Source of the DNA: Alkalihalobacillus sp. FSL W8-0930
GTDB taxonomy: Bacteria; Bacillota; Bacilli; Bacillales; Bacillaceae_D
Length of the DNA stretch: 64,000 bases
Reading direction: 5' to 3'
NCBI GenBank assembly: GCA_037965595.1
Contig: CP150183.1
Span: 2,852,001-2,916,000 of the forward strand
Below are positions 26,096 through 34,999 of the stretch, piece by piece. A program made the translations under genes and the position numbers. The notes beneath the pieces are model-generated. The model did no database searches. It was not told the DNA's origin and saw nothing but the letters and a program-made list of their open reading frames with translations. How positions within the stretch are numbered: position 1 is the stretch's first letter; every line of letters begins with the position of its first letter.

Positions 26096-26512
26096 TTAAG
26101 GGAGTAGAAGAGACTCTACTTCTTTTAACAGATTCTGTGCAGTGGGTATATATTTCTCGTCGACTTCTCCGTCCTTGTTTGTTGGTTCAGAGAATTGGTT
26201 CACTACGCCACTCACCTGTAGCGGCACTGACCCACTTGTTGCATAATCGTCAAGATCCTCTTGATATTCGTGAGCGAGAATAAATGGGGTGTCTAACGTA
26301 ACAGTGGTCCCTCGTTCTCCTACCTCTCCATACCTTGTATGAAATGGTATTCGCAACACTGTGTACCCGCTATTCTGGTCAATCGTATAATCAAAATATC
26401 CATGGTCATAATCCCAGTTACTTCCGATCGTATACCCTTTTGGCTTGAGTTGTTCTTCAAGAAAACCTAATTTATACGTCTCTCCTATAATGGCAGATTG
26501 CAATGGAATCAA
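26096..26512 (-). CDS. yugN: YugN-like family protein
   Basis: A 138-residue soluble protein with the segments QLKPKGYTIGSNWDYDHGYFDY and RIPF, TPFILAHEYQ, NQFSEP characteristic of the YugN-like family, which lies near pgi in B. subtilis. No function is known. The start is a TTG at 26512 behind AAAGGAG. It has the same place relative to pgi and yugJ here, supporting the name. Confidence 0.8.
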   Translation of the reverse strand: MIPLQSAIIGETYKLGFLEEQLKPKGYTIGSNWDYDHGYFDYTIDQNSGYTVLRIPFHTRYGEVGERGTTVTLDTPFILAHEYQEDLDDYATSGSVPLQVSGVVNQFSEPTNKDGEVDEKYIPTAQNLLKEVESLLLP

Positions 26513-26619
26513 AATAGTCCGCTCCTTTTTTTACGTTTGGCTATAGTATCTCTAAAAAGGAGTCATTTATGTGATGAGGAATTGAAAGAAGAGAATGATT
26601 AATAAGAATGCTATGTAGA

Positions 26620-26639
26620 AGAGAGTAGCTTTACTCTCT
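26620..26639 (-). terminator. Short hairpin after the 52-codon gene
   Basis: A perfect 8-bp stem AGAGAGTA/TACTCTCT with a 4-nt loop, 19 bp beyond the stop at 26658; the U tract is poor. Confidence 0.4.
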
Positions 26640-26657
26640 ATAAGCTAAGTTCAGTCA

Positions 26658-26816
26658 TTATTTTACGAGTAATTGGTCTCGCGAGCATATACCTTCTAAA
26701 AAACGAATATCTTCTCGGATACACGCTTTTAGTACAACACAGCTTGTATGATGGTATTCTGATCTTAGCTTTTTTAACTCACTAGTGAACATAGTAAGAT
26801 CATGTTGTTTAATCAT
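26658..26816 (-). CDS. Possible 52-residue cysteine-containing protein
   Basis: An ATG frame preceded by GGGAGTGGGACATA. The product has helical character (TSELKKLRSEYHHTSCVVLK, RFLEGICSRDQLLVK) with three cysteines (near residues 26, 32 and 44). It fills an otherwise gene-free stretch (26513-26975). Family not recognised; a hairpin follows. Moderate chance of being a true gene. Confidence 0.45.
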   Translation of the reverse strand: MIKQHDLTMFTSELKKLRSEYHHTSCVVLKACIREDIRFLEGICSRDQLLVK

Positions 26817-26975
26817 TATGTCCCACTCCCACTTTTAGTTACCGTTGATATCACTATTCCCCGATTTCATTTTCTTACACATGTTTTTTACGTAATCCAC
26901 ACAAATTAGATTGTGCGATTTAATTGGTGTACACTAGTCTTAATCAATACTTTATGAAGAAGGGGTTACACCAAG

Positions 26976-27134
26976 ATGTTTAAGAATGCTGAAGGACTCG
27001 GAATCGTTGTAGGACTAGTCGTGGGGATGCTCATAGGTATTTTCACAGATAATATTGCACTTGGAATTGGCATAGGTATTGCCATTGGAGTAGTCGGAAC
27101 CGTATTATTTTCAAGAAATAAGGACAAGGATTAA
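26976..27134 (+). CDS. Glycine-rich small membrane protein
   Basis: A 52-residue protein almost wholly hydrophobic, with two helices (GIVVGLVVGMLIGIF and GIGIGIAIGVVGTVLF) in glycine-zipper pattern (G-x3-G) and a basic end (SRNKDKD). A GAAGGGG lies about 10 nt before the ATG. It is followed by a strong bidirectional terminator shared with pgi. Such zipper peptides can oligomerise in membranes; function unknown. Confidence 0.65.
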   Translation: MFKNAEGLGIVVGLVVGMLIGIFTDNIALGIGIGIAIGVVGTVLFSRNKDKD

Positions 27135-27148
27135 TAGAACAATTAAAT

Positions 27149-27187
27149 AAAAACGACAAGCTACGTAAACCGCAGCTTGTCGTTTTT
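27149..27187. terminator. Bidirectional terminator between the small membrane gene and pgi
   Basis: A perfect 14-bp stem (27149-27162 with 27174-27187) rich in A at one side and T at the other, effective in both directions. Confidence 0.9.
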
Positions 27188-27197
27188 TAGATTAGTC

Positions 27198-28544
27198 TTA
27201 AAGACGTTTTTCTAGTTCTTCTTTTTCTTTCTCATATCCTTTTTTACCAAGGAGTGCAAACATGTTGCGTTTGTAATCTTCAACTCCTGGCTGGTTAAAT
27301 GGATTTACTCCTAATAGATAGCCGCTAATTCCACACGCTTTCTCGAAGAAATAAACAAGGTATCCAAAATGATATTCATTTAACTCAGGGATATTCACTA
27401 CAAGGTTAGGCACGCCACCATCTGTGTGAGCAAGCATCGTTCCTTGGAATGCTTTTTTATTAACAAAGTCCATCGTTTGACCTGAGATATAATTTAGGCC
27501 ATCAAGATCTGTTTCGGCTTTCTCGATAACGATTTCCTCGCGTACTGATTGTACATTTAGAATTGTTTCAAAAATGTTGCGACGACCATCTTGAACGTAT
27601 TGACCCATGGAATGTAGATCTGTTGAGAAGTCAACAGATGCCGGGAACAATCCTTTTTGGTCTTTTCCTTCACTTTCACCAAATAGCTGCTTCCACCATT
27701 CAGATACAAAGTGTAGAGCCGGCTCGTAGTTTACAAAAAGCTCTGTTGTTTTTCCTTTGTTATAAAGAAGGTTACGAATGGCTGCGTATTGATACGCCTC
27801 GTTCTCTTCTAGGTTCGGGTTGCTATAAGCTGTTCTTGCTGCAGCAGCACCCTCCATCATGGACTGAATGTTTAATCCGCTTACGGCAATTGGTAAGAGT
27901 CCAACAGCTGTTAAAACAGAGAAACGTCCACCGACATCATCTGGGATTACGAATGACTCGTAGCCTTCTTCAGTCGCTAATGTTTTAAGTGCACCTCGTT
28001 TGCTATCTGTTGTTGCATAGATGCGTTTGCGTGCTTCTGTTTTTCCGTATTTTTGTTCAAGGAACTCACGGAAAATACGGAAGGCGATAGCCGGCTCTGT
28101 TGTTGTTCCAGATTTTGAAATAACGTTAACAGAAACATCTTTGTCACCAAGGACATCAAACAAGTCTTTTACATAAGTAGAGCTAATGTTTTGACCAACA
28201 AAAAAGATTTGTGGAGTTTTACGATCTTCTGAAGAGAGCGTATTGTAGAAGCTATGCGTCAGTGCCTCAATCGCTGCGCGTGCTCCTAAGTAAGAACCAC
28301 CAATTCCAACTACAAGTAGAACGTCAGAGTCTTGACGAATTTTCTCAGCTGCTTTTTCAATTCGAGCAAACTCTTCTTTGTCGTAGTTAACAGGTAGATC
28401 AATCCACCCTAAATAATCGTTTCCTACACCTGTTCCATTATGTAAGGAATGATGTGCTGCCTCAACGGCTGGGGCTAAATTCTTAACTTCTTGTTCATCA
28501 AAGAAAGATAATGCTTGTGAATACTGAAATGATACGTTCTCCAT
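27198..28544 (-). CDS. pgi: Glucose-6-phosphate isomerase
   Basis: A 448-residue isomerase of glycolysis, interconverting glucose-6-phosphate and fructose-6-phosphate. The signatures [52 protein letters not shown] and, near the C-terminus, [14 protein letters not shown] with its catalytic lysine region are complete, and the length is normal for Gram-positive enzymes. The ATG at 28544 follows GGGAGG. It is followed by yugN-side genes and preceded by yugJ, as in B. subtilis. Confidence 0.97.
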   Translation of the reverse strand: MENVSFQYSQALSFFDEQEVKNLAPAVEAAHHSLHNGTGVGNDYLGWIDLPVNYDKEEFARIEKAAEKIRQDSDVLLVVGIGGSYLGARAAIEALTHSFYNTLSSEDRKTPQIFFVGQNISSTYVKDLFDVLGDKDVSVNVISKSGTTTEPAIAFRIFREFLEQKYGKTEARKRIYATTDSKRGALKTLATEEGYESFVIPDDVGGRFSVLTAVGLLPIAVSGLNIQSMMEGAAAARTAYSNPNLEENEAYQYAAIRNLLYNKGKTTELFVNYEPALHFVSEWWKQLFGESEGKDQKGLFPASVDFSTDLHSMGQYVQDGRRNIFETILNVQSVREEIVIEKAETDLDGLNYISGQTMDFVNKKAFQGTMLAHTDGGVPNLVVNIPELNEYHFGYLVYFFEKACGISGYLLGVNPFNQPGVEDYKRNMFALLGKKGYEKEKEELEKRL

Positions 28545-28662
28545 TTTTGAAGAACCTCCCTTACAAACTAATATGTACCTATCATTACTTTACCGAACAC
28601 CAGTATAAAAGACAAGAACAACAATTGGTAGAAACGGCGGGAATAGGTTCCCGCCATCGTTT

Positions 28663-29823
28663 CTACAATGCGTCTGTTAAGATTTTAGCTGTTTTTTCTT
28701 TGTCGAGTACTCTGTAACGACCAAATTCACCATTTGCTGCTGCAATACCCGCCATACGATCAACCTGAGATTCATCAATGTCGTAGTCAGCCAAACGGTT
28801 AGGAGCGCCTAAGCTTGTCCAGAATTCACTAAGCTTTTGAATTCCTTCTTCGGCAACTTCCTGATCGGTTTTCCCTTCAGGATCTACACCAAATACTCGT
28901 GTTGCAAGCTGAACGTGAGGTTTTGGATTATCATCAATGCTGTTACGTAACCAATGAGGGAAGATAATAGCCAATCCACCTGCATGAGGAATATCAGATA
29001 CAGCAGAAACGGCATGCTCAATATTATGAGAACCCCAGTCTCCTCTTGCTCCCATTTGAGTCACTCCATTAAGAGCCATTGTTCCACAATAAAGAATCGT
29101 TCCACGGTGCTCTAAATTGTCTAAGTCATCTAGAAGTTTTGGAGCTGTTTCGATGACTGTTGTTAAAATAGATTCACAAATGCGATCTTGAAGCGGCGTA
29201 TTATCCACACGGTTAAAATAAGCTTCAAGTACATGGCTCATCATATCAACCATACCGTACACCGTTTGGTCTCTCGGAACAGACACTGTGTTTTTAGGAT
29301 CTAGGATCGAGAATGTTGGGAACGAGTAAGGACTACCCCACCCAATTTTCTCATTTGTATCCCAGTTTGTAATAACAGATCCTGCGTTCATCTCAGAGCC
29401 TGTTGCAGCTAGTGTTAAAATACTTCCAAAAGGAAGGGCACCTGTAGCTGTCTCTTTCTTAGTGATAATATCCCAGATATCTCCATCGAACTTCGCGCCA
29501 ACTGCGATTGCTTTTGTTGCGTCAATAACACTACCACCGCCTACAGCAAGAATGAAGTCAATATCATTCTCTAGGCAAAGCTCGATGCCACGACGTACTG
29601 TCTTTAAGCGAGGATTGGGTTCAATTCCTGCAAGCTCTGTTACCGTTGCTCCTGCTTTTTCAAGCTGGGCAATGGTTTTATCATATAAACCATTCTTCTT
29701 CACGCTCCCGCCACCATACACAAGCAGAATCTTTGCGTCCTTTGGTAGGTGAGAAGCAAGCTCGTCTGTTTGGTCAATGCCATAAATTAATTTTGTTGGA
29801 TTATAAAACGTAAATGTTTCCAT
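28663..29823 (-). CDS. yugJ: Iron-containing alcohol (butanol) dehydrogenase YugJ/YugK type
   Basis: A 386-residue member of the group III iron-containing alcohol dehydrogenases, NAD(P)H-dependent. The nucleotide loop is [15 protein letters not shown] (about residues 95-109); the metal ligands are in [11 protein letters not shown] and [21 protein letters not shown]. subtilis has two adjacent paralogues (yugJ and yugK) here; only one is present. The ATG at 29823 follows AAGGAGG. Likely role is disposal of reducing power by reducing aldehydes; the physiological substrate is unknown. Confidence 0.88.
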   Translation of the reverse strand: METFTFYNPTKLIYGIDQTDELASHLPKDAKILLVYGGGSVKKNGLYDKTIAQLEKAGATVTELAGIEPNPRLKTVRRGIELCLENDIDFILAVGGGSVIDATKAIAVGAKFDGDIWDIITKKETATGALPFGSILTLAATGSEMNAGSVITNWDTNEKIGWGSPYSFPTFSILDPKNTVSVPRDQTVYGMVDMMSHVLEAYFNRVDNTPLQDRICESILTTVIETAPKLLDDLDNLEHRGTILYCGTMALNGVTQMGARGDWGSHNIEHAVSAVSDIPHAGGLAIIFPHWLRNSIDDNPKPHVQLATRVFGVDPEGKTDQEVAEEGIQKLSEFWTSLGAPNRLADYDIDESQVDRMAGIAAANGEFGRYRVLDKEKTAKILTDAL

Positions 29824-30028
29824 GAATGATTGCCTCCTTCTTTCTACAGATAATCCTAATCAGTTCTTTTACGTATGTAAAGAAACTTGCTCCAAGCATA
29901 GTGTGACCCACCATTTTGAGAAGTACTCATGCGGATGCATAATTTTATCCTTACTATCTCAACCTAACACAGAAGCACACCCTCACATCGACGGTTGTGC
30001 AAATCCTACAACAACGGAGGTGATTGAT

Positions 30029-30256
30029 GTGAGTGGCATTCAACGTACTGCTCTTGTACTAGCTATTATTGGAGCAATCAACTGGGGACTTATTGGTTTT
30101 TTCCGATTTGACTTAGTCGCTGCCCTATTTGGCGGTCAAGCAGCTGGCTTTTCAAGAGTGATCTATGCACTTGTTGGCTTAGCCGGGCTATATTGTATTT
30201 CTATTTTATTTAAGCCCGACGCAGAAATTGAACGAATTCCTGAAACAGAACGTTAA
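30029..30256 (+). CDS. yuzA: YuzA-like DUF378 membrane protein
   Basis: A 75-residue protein with two membrane helices (TALVLAIIGAINWGLIGFF and VIYALVGLAGLYCISILF), matching the DUF378 pattern (INWGLIGFFRFDLVAALFGG). The start is a GTG at 30029 with GGAGGTGATTGAT directly upstream; a longer frame back to 29822 lacks support. It lies between yugJ and yugI as in B. subtilis. Function unknown. Confidence 0.8.
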   Translation: MSGIQRTALVLAIIGAINWGLIGFFRFDLVAALFGGQAAGFSRVIYALVGLAGLYCISILFKPDAEIERIPETER

Positions 30257-30270
30257 TGGATACATGGATG

Positions 30271-30540
30271 AGGGTGGAACATAACGTTAATGTGGGTGGC
30301 AAAACACGAATATAGCAATAAATCCGCTTCAGGAGAATCCCTCGCTTTCCACGGGAACGGCCTCAGCCCCTTTCGCGGATAAAGCGCCGCTACAGTGTCT
30401 TCACCGCGTTCTGTTCCGTAGGAGTCTCGGGTTCTCCTTCCGCTCGTCTTAATATATAATCCGAAAACACAAATGGCGAATGATTCGATCGTAGAATCAT
30501 TCGCCGTTTTTTAATTGGTTTTTAGTTTTGTCTCAACCCT
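30271..30540 (+). repeat. Dispersed repeat copy 3 (full length)
   Basis: About 270 bp between yuzA (plus) and yugI (minus), same orientation as the others. Ends: AGGGTGGAACATAAC and TTTTGTCTCAACCCT, imperfect inverted repeats. The core is nearly identical to copy 1 (for example CTTCACCGCGTTCTGTTCCG) and the hairpin GGCGAATGATTC/GAATCATTCGCC is at about 30474-30505. Confidence 0.85.
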
Positions 30541-30555
30541 ATTTTTATCGGCATC

Positions 30556-30588
30556 AAAAAAAAGCCCCTGCGTTTAACCGCAGAAGCT
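30556..30588 (-). terminator. Terminator of yugI
   Basis: A 10-bp stem with two G-U pairs (30563-30572 with 30579-30588) followed on the minus strand by eight U residues. Confidence 0.88.
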
Positions 30589-30604
30589 CTTTGTAGATTA
30601 AAGC

Positions 30605-31033
30605 TTATTTTTTTGCACGTTTGTTAAGATCAGCTTGGATCTCGTTAGATTGCTTTAACCATTCTTTAAGCTTGTCTTCAAGTGTGTTGAAGCCTTGTTG
30701 CTTTTGTTGCTGTTGTTGTGGCTTACGAGATCCGCCACCAAAGTTACCGCCACCGCCGCTTGGACGTGGTTTGCTCGCTGGACGAGCTGGTGCTTCTTGT
30801 GTCGCACGGATTGATAAAGAAATTTTTCCAGAGTTCTCATCAACAGAGATAACTTTAACTTTCACTTCATCTCCAACTGTAAGAACATCATTGATGTCCT
30901 TAACAAAACCGTGAGCCACCTCCGAAATGTGTACTAATCCTTGTTTTTGCTCGTCAATTGCAACGAAAGCACCAAAAGGCTTAATACCTGTGATTTTTCC
31001 TTCGATGATACTTCCTACTTCATAATTAGCCAT
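30605..31033 (-). CDS. yugI: S1 RNA-binding general stress protein (YugI/GSP13)
   Basis: A 142-residue protein. Residues about 4-75 are an S1 domain (YEVGSIIEGKITGIKPFGAF ... GLVHISEVAHGFVKD ... VKVKVISVDENSGKISLSI). The middle is a low-complexity Pro/Gly/Gln-rich linker (residues about 80-115) and the end is a charged helix (LEDKLKEWLKQSNEIQADL). It matches B. subtilis YugI/GSP13, a ribosome-associated stress protein. The ATG at 31033 has GGGAG at proper spacing; an ATG two codons up is too close. Promoter at 31069-31097. Confidence 0.88.
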   Translation of the reverse strand: MANYEVGSIIEGKITGIKPFGAFVAIDEQKQGLVHISEVAHGFVKDINDVLTVGDEVKVKVISVDENSGKISLSIRATQEAPARPASKPRPSGGGGNFGGGSRKPQQQQQKQQGFNTLEDKLKEWLKQSNEIQADLNKRAKK

Positions 31034-31068
31034 GCACATACATCTCCCAACTATTTTTTAACCTTTTG

Positions 31069-31097
31069 ATTTTAACATAGGTTTTGAATTTATGCAA
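31069..31097 (-). promoter_or_regulatory. Sigma-A promoter of yugI
   Basis: On the minus strand TTGCAT (31092-31097) and TAAAAT (31069-31074) are 17 bp apart, 36 bp upstream of the start codon. Confidence 0.7.
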
Positions 31098-31163
31098 AAA
31101 ACGATTCAATAAGCTCCAATTGAATATTCGCCTTTTTCATCGTATAAACGCAACGGTTCGTCG

Positions 31164-32324
31164 TTAAACCTTTAAATCCTTCTCCAGTCGACCTTTTCTT
31201 AGAAAAACTTTCTCTGGAGTAAGCTTCAAATCGCGCTCTAGCTGTCCAATTTTATAGCCTTGATGTTTCTCAAGTAATGTAATGACCTGACCAGCTTTAC
31301 CCACTCGACCTGTTCTTCCTGCTCTGTGCAAATATGAATCTGCCTCAGCCGGTGCATCTAATTGAATGATATGTGTAACATCTTCTACATCAAGCCCACG
31401 TGCAGCTAGATCAGTTGCCACTAAAATGTGCAGATCACCTTGCCTAAATTCCCTTAACACATTCTCTCGCTCTTGTTTTGTATGGTCTGAAGACAATGCT
31501 GCCGCTTTGATTCCTCTGTACTTTAGCTTCTCTGTTGTTTCTGCCAAACGTTCTAATTGGTTCACAAAAACAATTCCTTTTTCAATCTCTTCTGCATGAA
31601 CCAATTTGCGAACTGTATCAATTTTGTCCCTGGCTTCACATTCAAGATACATATGAGTCACATTCTCATTATTCACAAGTTCACCTGAAGCTTCGATCTG
31701 AACTGTAAACGGGGCAAATAAAGCTGTTTTCTCTGTAAGATTCTCTGGTATCGTCGCTGACACAAATAAAAACTGCTTATCTCGTCCGATACGTTTAGAG
31801 ATTTCAGATACCGCGTCCCACGAGGACTTCTCAGCAAGCATACGATCCGCTTCGTCTACCGTAACAGTTGCTACATCGTTTACTTTCAGCTTTTTCATTT
31901 GCATAAGCTCAAGCAAACGACCAGGAGTACCTACTACTAAATGCGGTTTTTGTTTTTTTAGCTTTTCGATTTGACGGTTCACGTTCGCTCCGCCAATAAA
32001 AGCGCCTATATCAAACGGCTCGTCCCCTATAAGCTGCTTTGCTACCCCAACAATTTGCATAGCAAGTTCTTGAGTAGGTGCGAGAATAATACCCTGGATC
32101 GCCTTTTTTGATGGGTCGAGCTTACTTAAAATAGGCAGGAGATAGGCCATTGTTTTGCCCGTGCCCGTCTGTGAGCGAGCAATCAAACTTTGACCATCCA
32201 TGGCCTCAGGAATCATTTTCTCCTGAATATCTGTAGGTTCAGTGATGTTCATGTCCTTTAATGACTGTTGCAAAAAATCAGGCAAATCCTGAAAGGTAAA
32301 ACGTGTACTCATTTTCGTTGCCAC
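31164..32324 (-). CDS. DEAD-box ATP-dependent RNA helicase (YfmL-like)
   Basis: A 386-residue RNA helicase. Motifs in order: Q motif EPTDIQEKMIPEA, I ARSQTGTGKT, Ia APTQELA, GG, Ib TPGRLLEL, II VDEADRM, III SAT, IV region GIVFVNQLERLAE, V TDLAARGLDVEDV and VI HRAGRTGRVGKAG. IGGANVNRQIEKLKKQKPHLVVGTPGR resembles B. subtilis YfmL, a helicase that helps 50S ribosome assembly, rather than CshA/CshB. The start is uncertain: a GTG at 32324 and an ATG four codons later both lack a strong ribosome site. It begins 12 bp after thiM, so it may depend on thiM translation or transcription. Confidence 0.88.
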   Translation of the reverse strand: MATKMSTRFTFQDLPDFLQQSLKDMNITEPTDIQEKMIPEAMDGQSLIARSQTGTGKTMAYLLPILSKLDPSKKAIQGIILAPTQELAMQIVGVAKQLIGDEPFDIGAFIGGANVNRQIEKLKKQKPHLVVGTPGRLLELMQMKKLKVNDVATVTVDEADRMLAEKSSWDAVSEISKRIGRDKQFLFVSATIPENLTEKTALFAPFTVQIEASGELVNNENVTHMYLECEARDKIDTVRKLVHAEEIEKGIVFVNQLERLAETTEKLKYRGIKAAALSSDHTKQERENVLREFRQGDLHILVATDLAARGLDVEDVTHIIQLDAPAEADSYLHRAGRTGRVGKAGQVITLLEKHQGYKIGQLERDLKLTPEKVFLRKGRLEKDLKV

Positions 32325-32336
32325 ACTTTCGTTTAT

Positions 32337-33125
32337 CTATTTTTTCGTTTCAATTCGTTGTAAGTTTAAAGCCTCTTCGCCTGATACTAATCCTAATTGA
32401 TCAATAAAGGTTTGTCCAAATGAACCATAGCCATCTTCACTAGCTCTATCAAACGCTTTCTCTGCAGCCACACCATAATAAGAAACAGCATGTGCACAAG
32501 CTTTTGTATAGTCAGATTTGTCTGCCGTTGCAGCAAAAGCAGCTACTACTCCGCCAAGTAAGCATCCGGTCCCAACTACCTTGGTTAACCATTGATGGCC
32601 ATTTGAGACCATGAATGTTTCTGTTCCGTCCGTAATAACGTCCACTTCTCCTGTTAACACGGCTATACATGAGAAAGAGGTTGCGACTTGTTTAGCAATC
32701 GCTTCCTTATCACCATCTGACGAACCATCGACACCTTTCACTACACCTTCCGCCCCAACAAGAGCCGAAAGCTCTCCAGCATTTCCTCTGACTATTGTCA
32801 CATCAACTTCTGTTAAGATTCGTTGACAAATTTCTGTGCGATAGGGTGTTGCACCTGCTCCCACTGGATCAAGAACTACAGGCTTCCCAGCTTGATTCGC
32901 TGCTTTCCCTGCTATGATCATCGCATCGATTAGTTCGTTTGACGGTGTACCGATATTCAATAATAAAGCTCCGGCCACCCGCGCCATATCTCCTACTTCT
33001 TCCTTCGCATACGCCATAACAGGAGATGCACCTAAAGCGAGAAGCCCATTTGCTGTATATGTTGTCACAACCATATTGGTCATGCAATGAATCAGTGGAT
33101 TATCTTGTTTCACTTTTTGAAGCAT
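32337..33125 (-). CDS. thiM: Hydroxyethylthiazole kinase
   Basis: A 262-residue kinase that phosphorylates 4-methyl-5-(2-hydroxyethyl)thiazole for thiamine salvage. The conserved parts are PLIHCMTNMVVTTYTANGLLALGASPVMAY (N-terminal substrate site), KPVVLDPVGAGATPYR, VRGNAGELSAL and VVGTGCLLGGVVAAF with the catalytic cysteine. The ATG at 33125 follows GGGAGTTG. Neither thiE nor thiD is adjacent and I see no TPP riboswitch in the 88 bp upstream. The helicase gene follows closely. Confidence 0.93.
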   Translation of the reverse strand: MLQKVKQDNPLIHCMTNMVVTTYTANGLLALGASPVMAYAKEEVGDMARVAGALLLNIGTPSNELIDAMIIAGKAANQAGKPVVLDPVGAGATPYRTEICQRILTEVDVTIVRGNAGELSALVGAEGVVKGVDGSSDGDKEAIAKQVATSFSCIAVLTGEVDVITDGTETFMVSNGHQWLTKVVGTGCLLGGVVAAFAATADKSDYTKACAHAVSYYGVAAEKAFDRASEDGYGSFGQTFIDQLGLVSGEEALNLQRIETKK

Positions 33126-33178
33126 ATTTAATCAACTCCCTACTTCTATCGTATCCGTTTCTACACATGAAGAAACCA

Positions 33179-33199
33179 CTTATTGGCTCAGCCAATAAG
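33179..33199. terminator. Hairpin between alaT and thiM
   Basis: A perfect 9-bp stem CTTATTGGC/GCCAATAAG with a 3-nt loop 15 bp after the alaT stop. There is no long U tract, so it may be a weak terminator or an RNA end-protecting hairpin. Confidence 0.45.
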
Positions 33200-33213
33200 C
33201 AGCTTCATACGTC

Positions 33214-34395
33214 TTATGCATATTTTGTTAAAAAACGACCCATTCTAGTCATTGCTTCTTGTAACTGCTCCATAGATGTAGCATAAGAGCATCGGATATA
33301 TCCTTCTCCACCTTCACCAAATACATGGCCAGGCACAACGGCTACCCGTTCTTCAAGAAGCAGCTTCTCTGCAAACTCTTCTGAAGTGAATCCTGTATTC
33401 TGAATAGAAGGGAACGCATAAAATGCGCCTCCTGGCGAATGACAAGACAGACCAATTTCAGCGAATGTCTTCACTAGATAGTTTCTTCTTTGGCGATAAG
33501 AATTACGCATTTGTTCTACATCTTCCATCCCATTTTCCAGCGCTTCAATGGCTCCATATTGAGCCATTGTTGGTGCACACATTAATGTATACTGATGAAT
33601 TTTAAGCATTGCAGCAAGAATATCCGGCGGTGCCATAACAAACCCTAATCTCCATCCAGTCATCGCAAATGATTTTGAAAAACCAGAAATCAAAATGGTT
33701 CGGTCCTTCATCCCATCGAGCTCTGCAATACTTACGTGTGGTTCATCATAAGATAGCTCGGCATAGATCTCATCAGAAAAGACGAGTAGGTTATGCTCCT
33801 CACAAAGCTTCGCGATTTGCTTTAAGTCTTCTCGACCTATTGTTGAGCCAGTTGGATTGTTCGGAAAACAAATCATTAAAGCCTTTGTTCTCGGTGTGAT
33901 TGCTTGTTTGATTTGCTCAGGTGTCACTTTAAACTGATCTTCAATGCCTGTCCTGATAGGAACAGGGACACCACCAGCCATAGACACAAGTGAACGATAA
34001 GAAACAAAGGTAGGTTCAACAATAATGACCTCATCACCAGGATTTAAAATCGCACGCATACCAATATCAATGGCTTCACTAGCTCCTACTGTCACCAACA
34101 CTTCGGTATCTGGGTCGTAGGAAACAGAGAAACGTGTTTCCATATAATCACAAATAGCACGGCGCAGCTTAGGAACGCCAGCATTTGCAGAATAAGACGT
34201 GAATCCTCTTTCAAGTGATGAGATGCTCGCTTCTCGTATTTTCCACGGTGTGGTAAAGTCAGGTTCACCTACACCAAGAGAAACCACGTTCTCCATTGTT
34301 GATGCTAAGTCAAAGAAACGACGAATGCCTGACGGTGGAATTTCCTGTACTCGATCTGATAACCTAGAAGTTCGGTTTAAGCTGATTGGACTCAT
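33214..34395 (-). CDS. alaT: Alanine aminotransferase AlaT (PLP class I)
   Basis: A 393-residue fold-type I aminotransferase. The PLP lysine is in SGFSKSFAMTGWRLGF (about residues 234-249), the PLP-binding tyrosine/asparagine region in FPNNPTGSTIG and SDEIYAELSYD, and the carboxylate-binding arginine in YIRCSYATS. It is directly downstream of an Lrp-type regulator and overlaps it by 4 nt, the arrangement of the B. subtilis alaR-alaT operon. Function: pyruvate-alanine transamination; aspartate activity is possible. Confidence 0.87.
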   Translation of the reverse strand: MSPISLNRTSRLSDRVQEIPPSGIRRFFDLASTMENVVSLGVGEPDFTTPWKIREASISSLERGFTSYSANAGVPKLRRAICDYMETRFSVSYDPDTEVLVTVGASEAIDIGMRAILNPGDEVIIVEPTFVSYRSLVSMAGGVPVPIRTGIEDQFKVTPEQIKQAITPRTKALMICFPNNPTGSTIGREDLKQIAKLCEEHNLLVFSDEIYAELSYDEPHVSIAELDGMKDRTILISGFSKSFAMTGWRLGFVMAPPDILAAMLKIHQYTLMCAPTMAQYGAIEALENGMEDVEQMRNSYRQRRNYLVKTFAEIGLSCHSPGGAFYAFPSIQNTGFTSEEFAEKLLLEERVAVVPGHVFGEGGEGYIRCSYATSMEQLQEAMTRMGRFLTKYA

Positions 34396-34886
34396 GGAGA
34401 CACCACCATACGGCGATCTTGATCAGGTTCAGCAAATACAACTCCATCATGCTTATACTTTTTCAATTGGAAATGTGTTGTTGTGGAAATGACTGAATCG
34501 ATTGTTGAAAGCTTCTCTGAAACAAAACGAGCACTTTCAGACATCGTTTTGCTTTCAATGACAACTGACAAGTCATACGCGCCAGACATCAAATACAATG
34601 CCTGAACTTCTGGGAAGCGGTAAATTCGTTCAGCTACTTCATCAAAACCAACCCCACGTTTTGGTGTGACTTTCACATCTATAACGGCTGTTACACCTTC
34701 TTGGTTGCGGACTTTAGTCCAGTCAATAACAGCTGAATAACTAAGAATAATTCGTTCCTTTTCCAGTTGAAGGAGATATTGCTTTACTTCTTCTTCTGTG
34801 GCCTCTACCATCTTAGCTAAGATTGGTATTTCTACTCGGCCATTTGATTCGATAATTTGAAGGATTTCAATTGCTTTTTGATCCAT
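34392..34886 (-). CDS. alaR: Lrp/AsnC-family regulator AlaR
   Basis: A 164-residue Lrp-family regulator: winged helix in residues about 1-55 (AIEILQIIESNGRVEIPILAK, EEEVKQYLLQLEKERII) and the alpha/beta ligand-binding RAM domain after residue 65 (VTAVIDVKVTPKRGVGFDEVAERIY, YLMSGAYDLSVVIES). It is first in an operon with alaT and by homology activates it in response to alanine. The ATG at 34886 follows GGGGACATCATA. A possible promoter (TATGAT with a weak -35) lies about 50 bp upstream. Confidence 0.87.
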   Translation of the reverse strand: MDQKAIEILQIIESNGRVEIPILAKMVEATEEEVKQYLLQLEKERIILSYSAVIDWTKVRNQEGVTAVIDVKVTPKRGVGFDEVAERIYRFPEVQALYLMSGAYDLSVVIESKTMSESARFVSEKLSTIDSVISTTTHFQLKKYKHDGVVFAEPDQDRRMVVSP

Positions 34887-34999
34887 TATGATGTCCCCTT
34901 CCCACCCAAGGATGTAATCTCTATATTTCGTCTATCATAACATAGTGGACACATTTGCCGAACATTCTTTTTTACCATTCTTTTCGTTCTTTTATCACA

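Noticed and set aside
29822-30028. Longer N-terminus of YuzA
   Set aside because: It would overlap the yugJ start, has no ribosome site and is unlike other DUF378 proteins of about 75 residues.
33126-33213. TPP riboswitch before thiM
   Set aside because: Only 88 bp lie upstream and none of the conserved thi-box sequence is there; only a short hairpin is seen.
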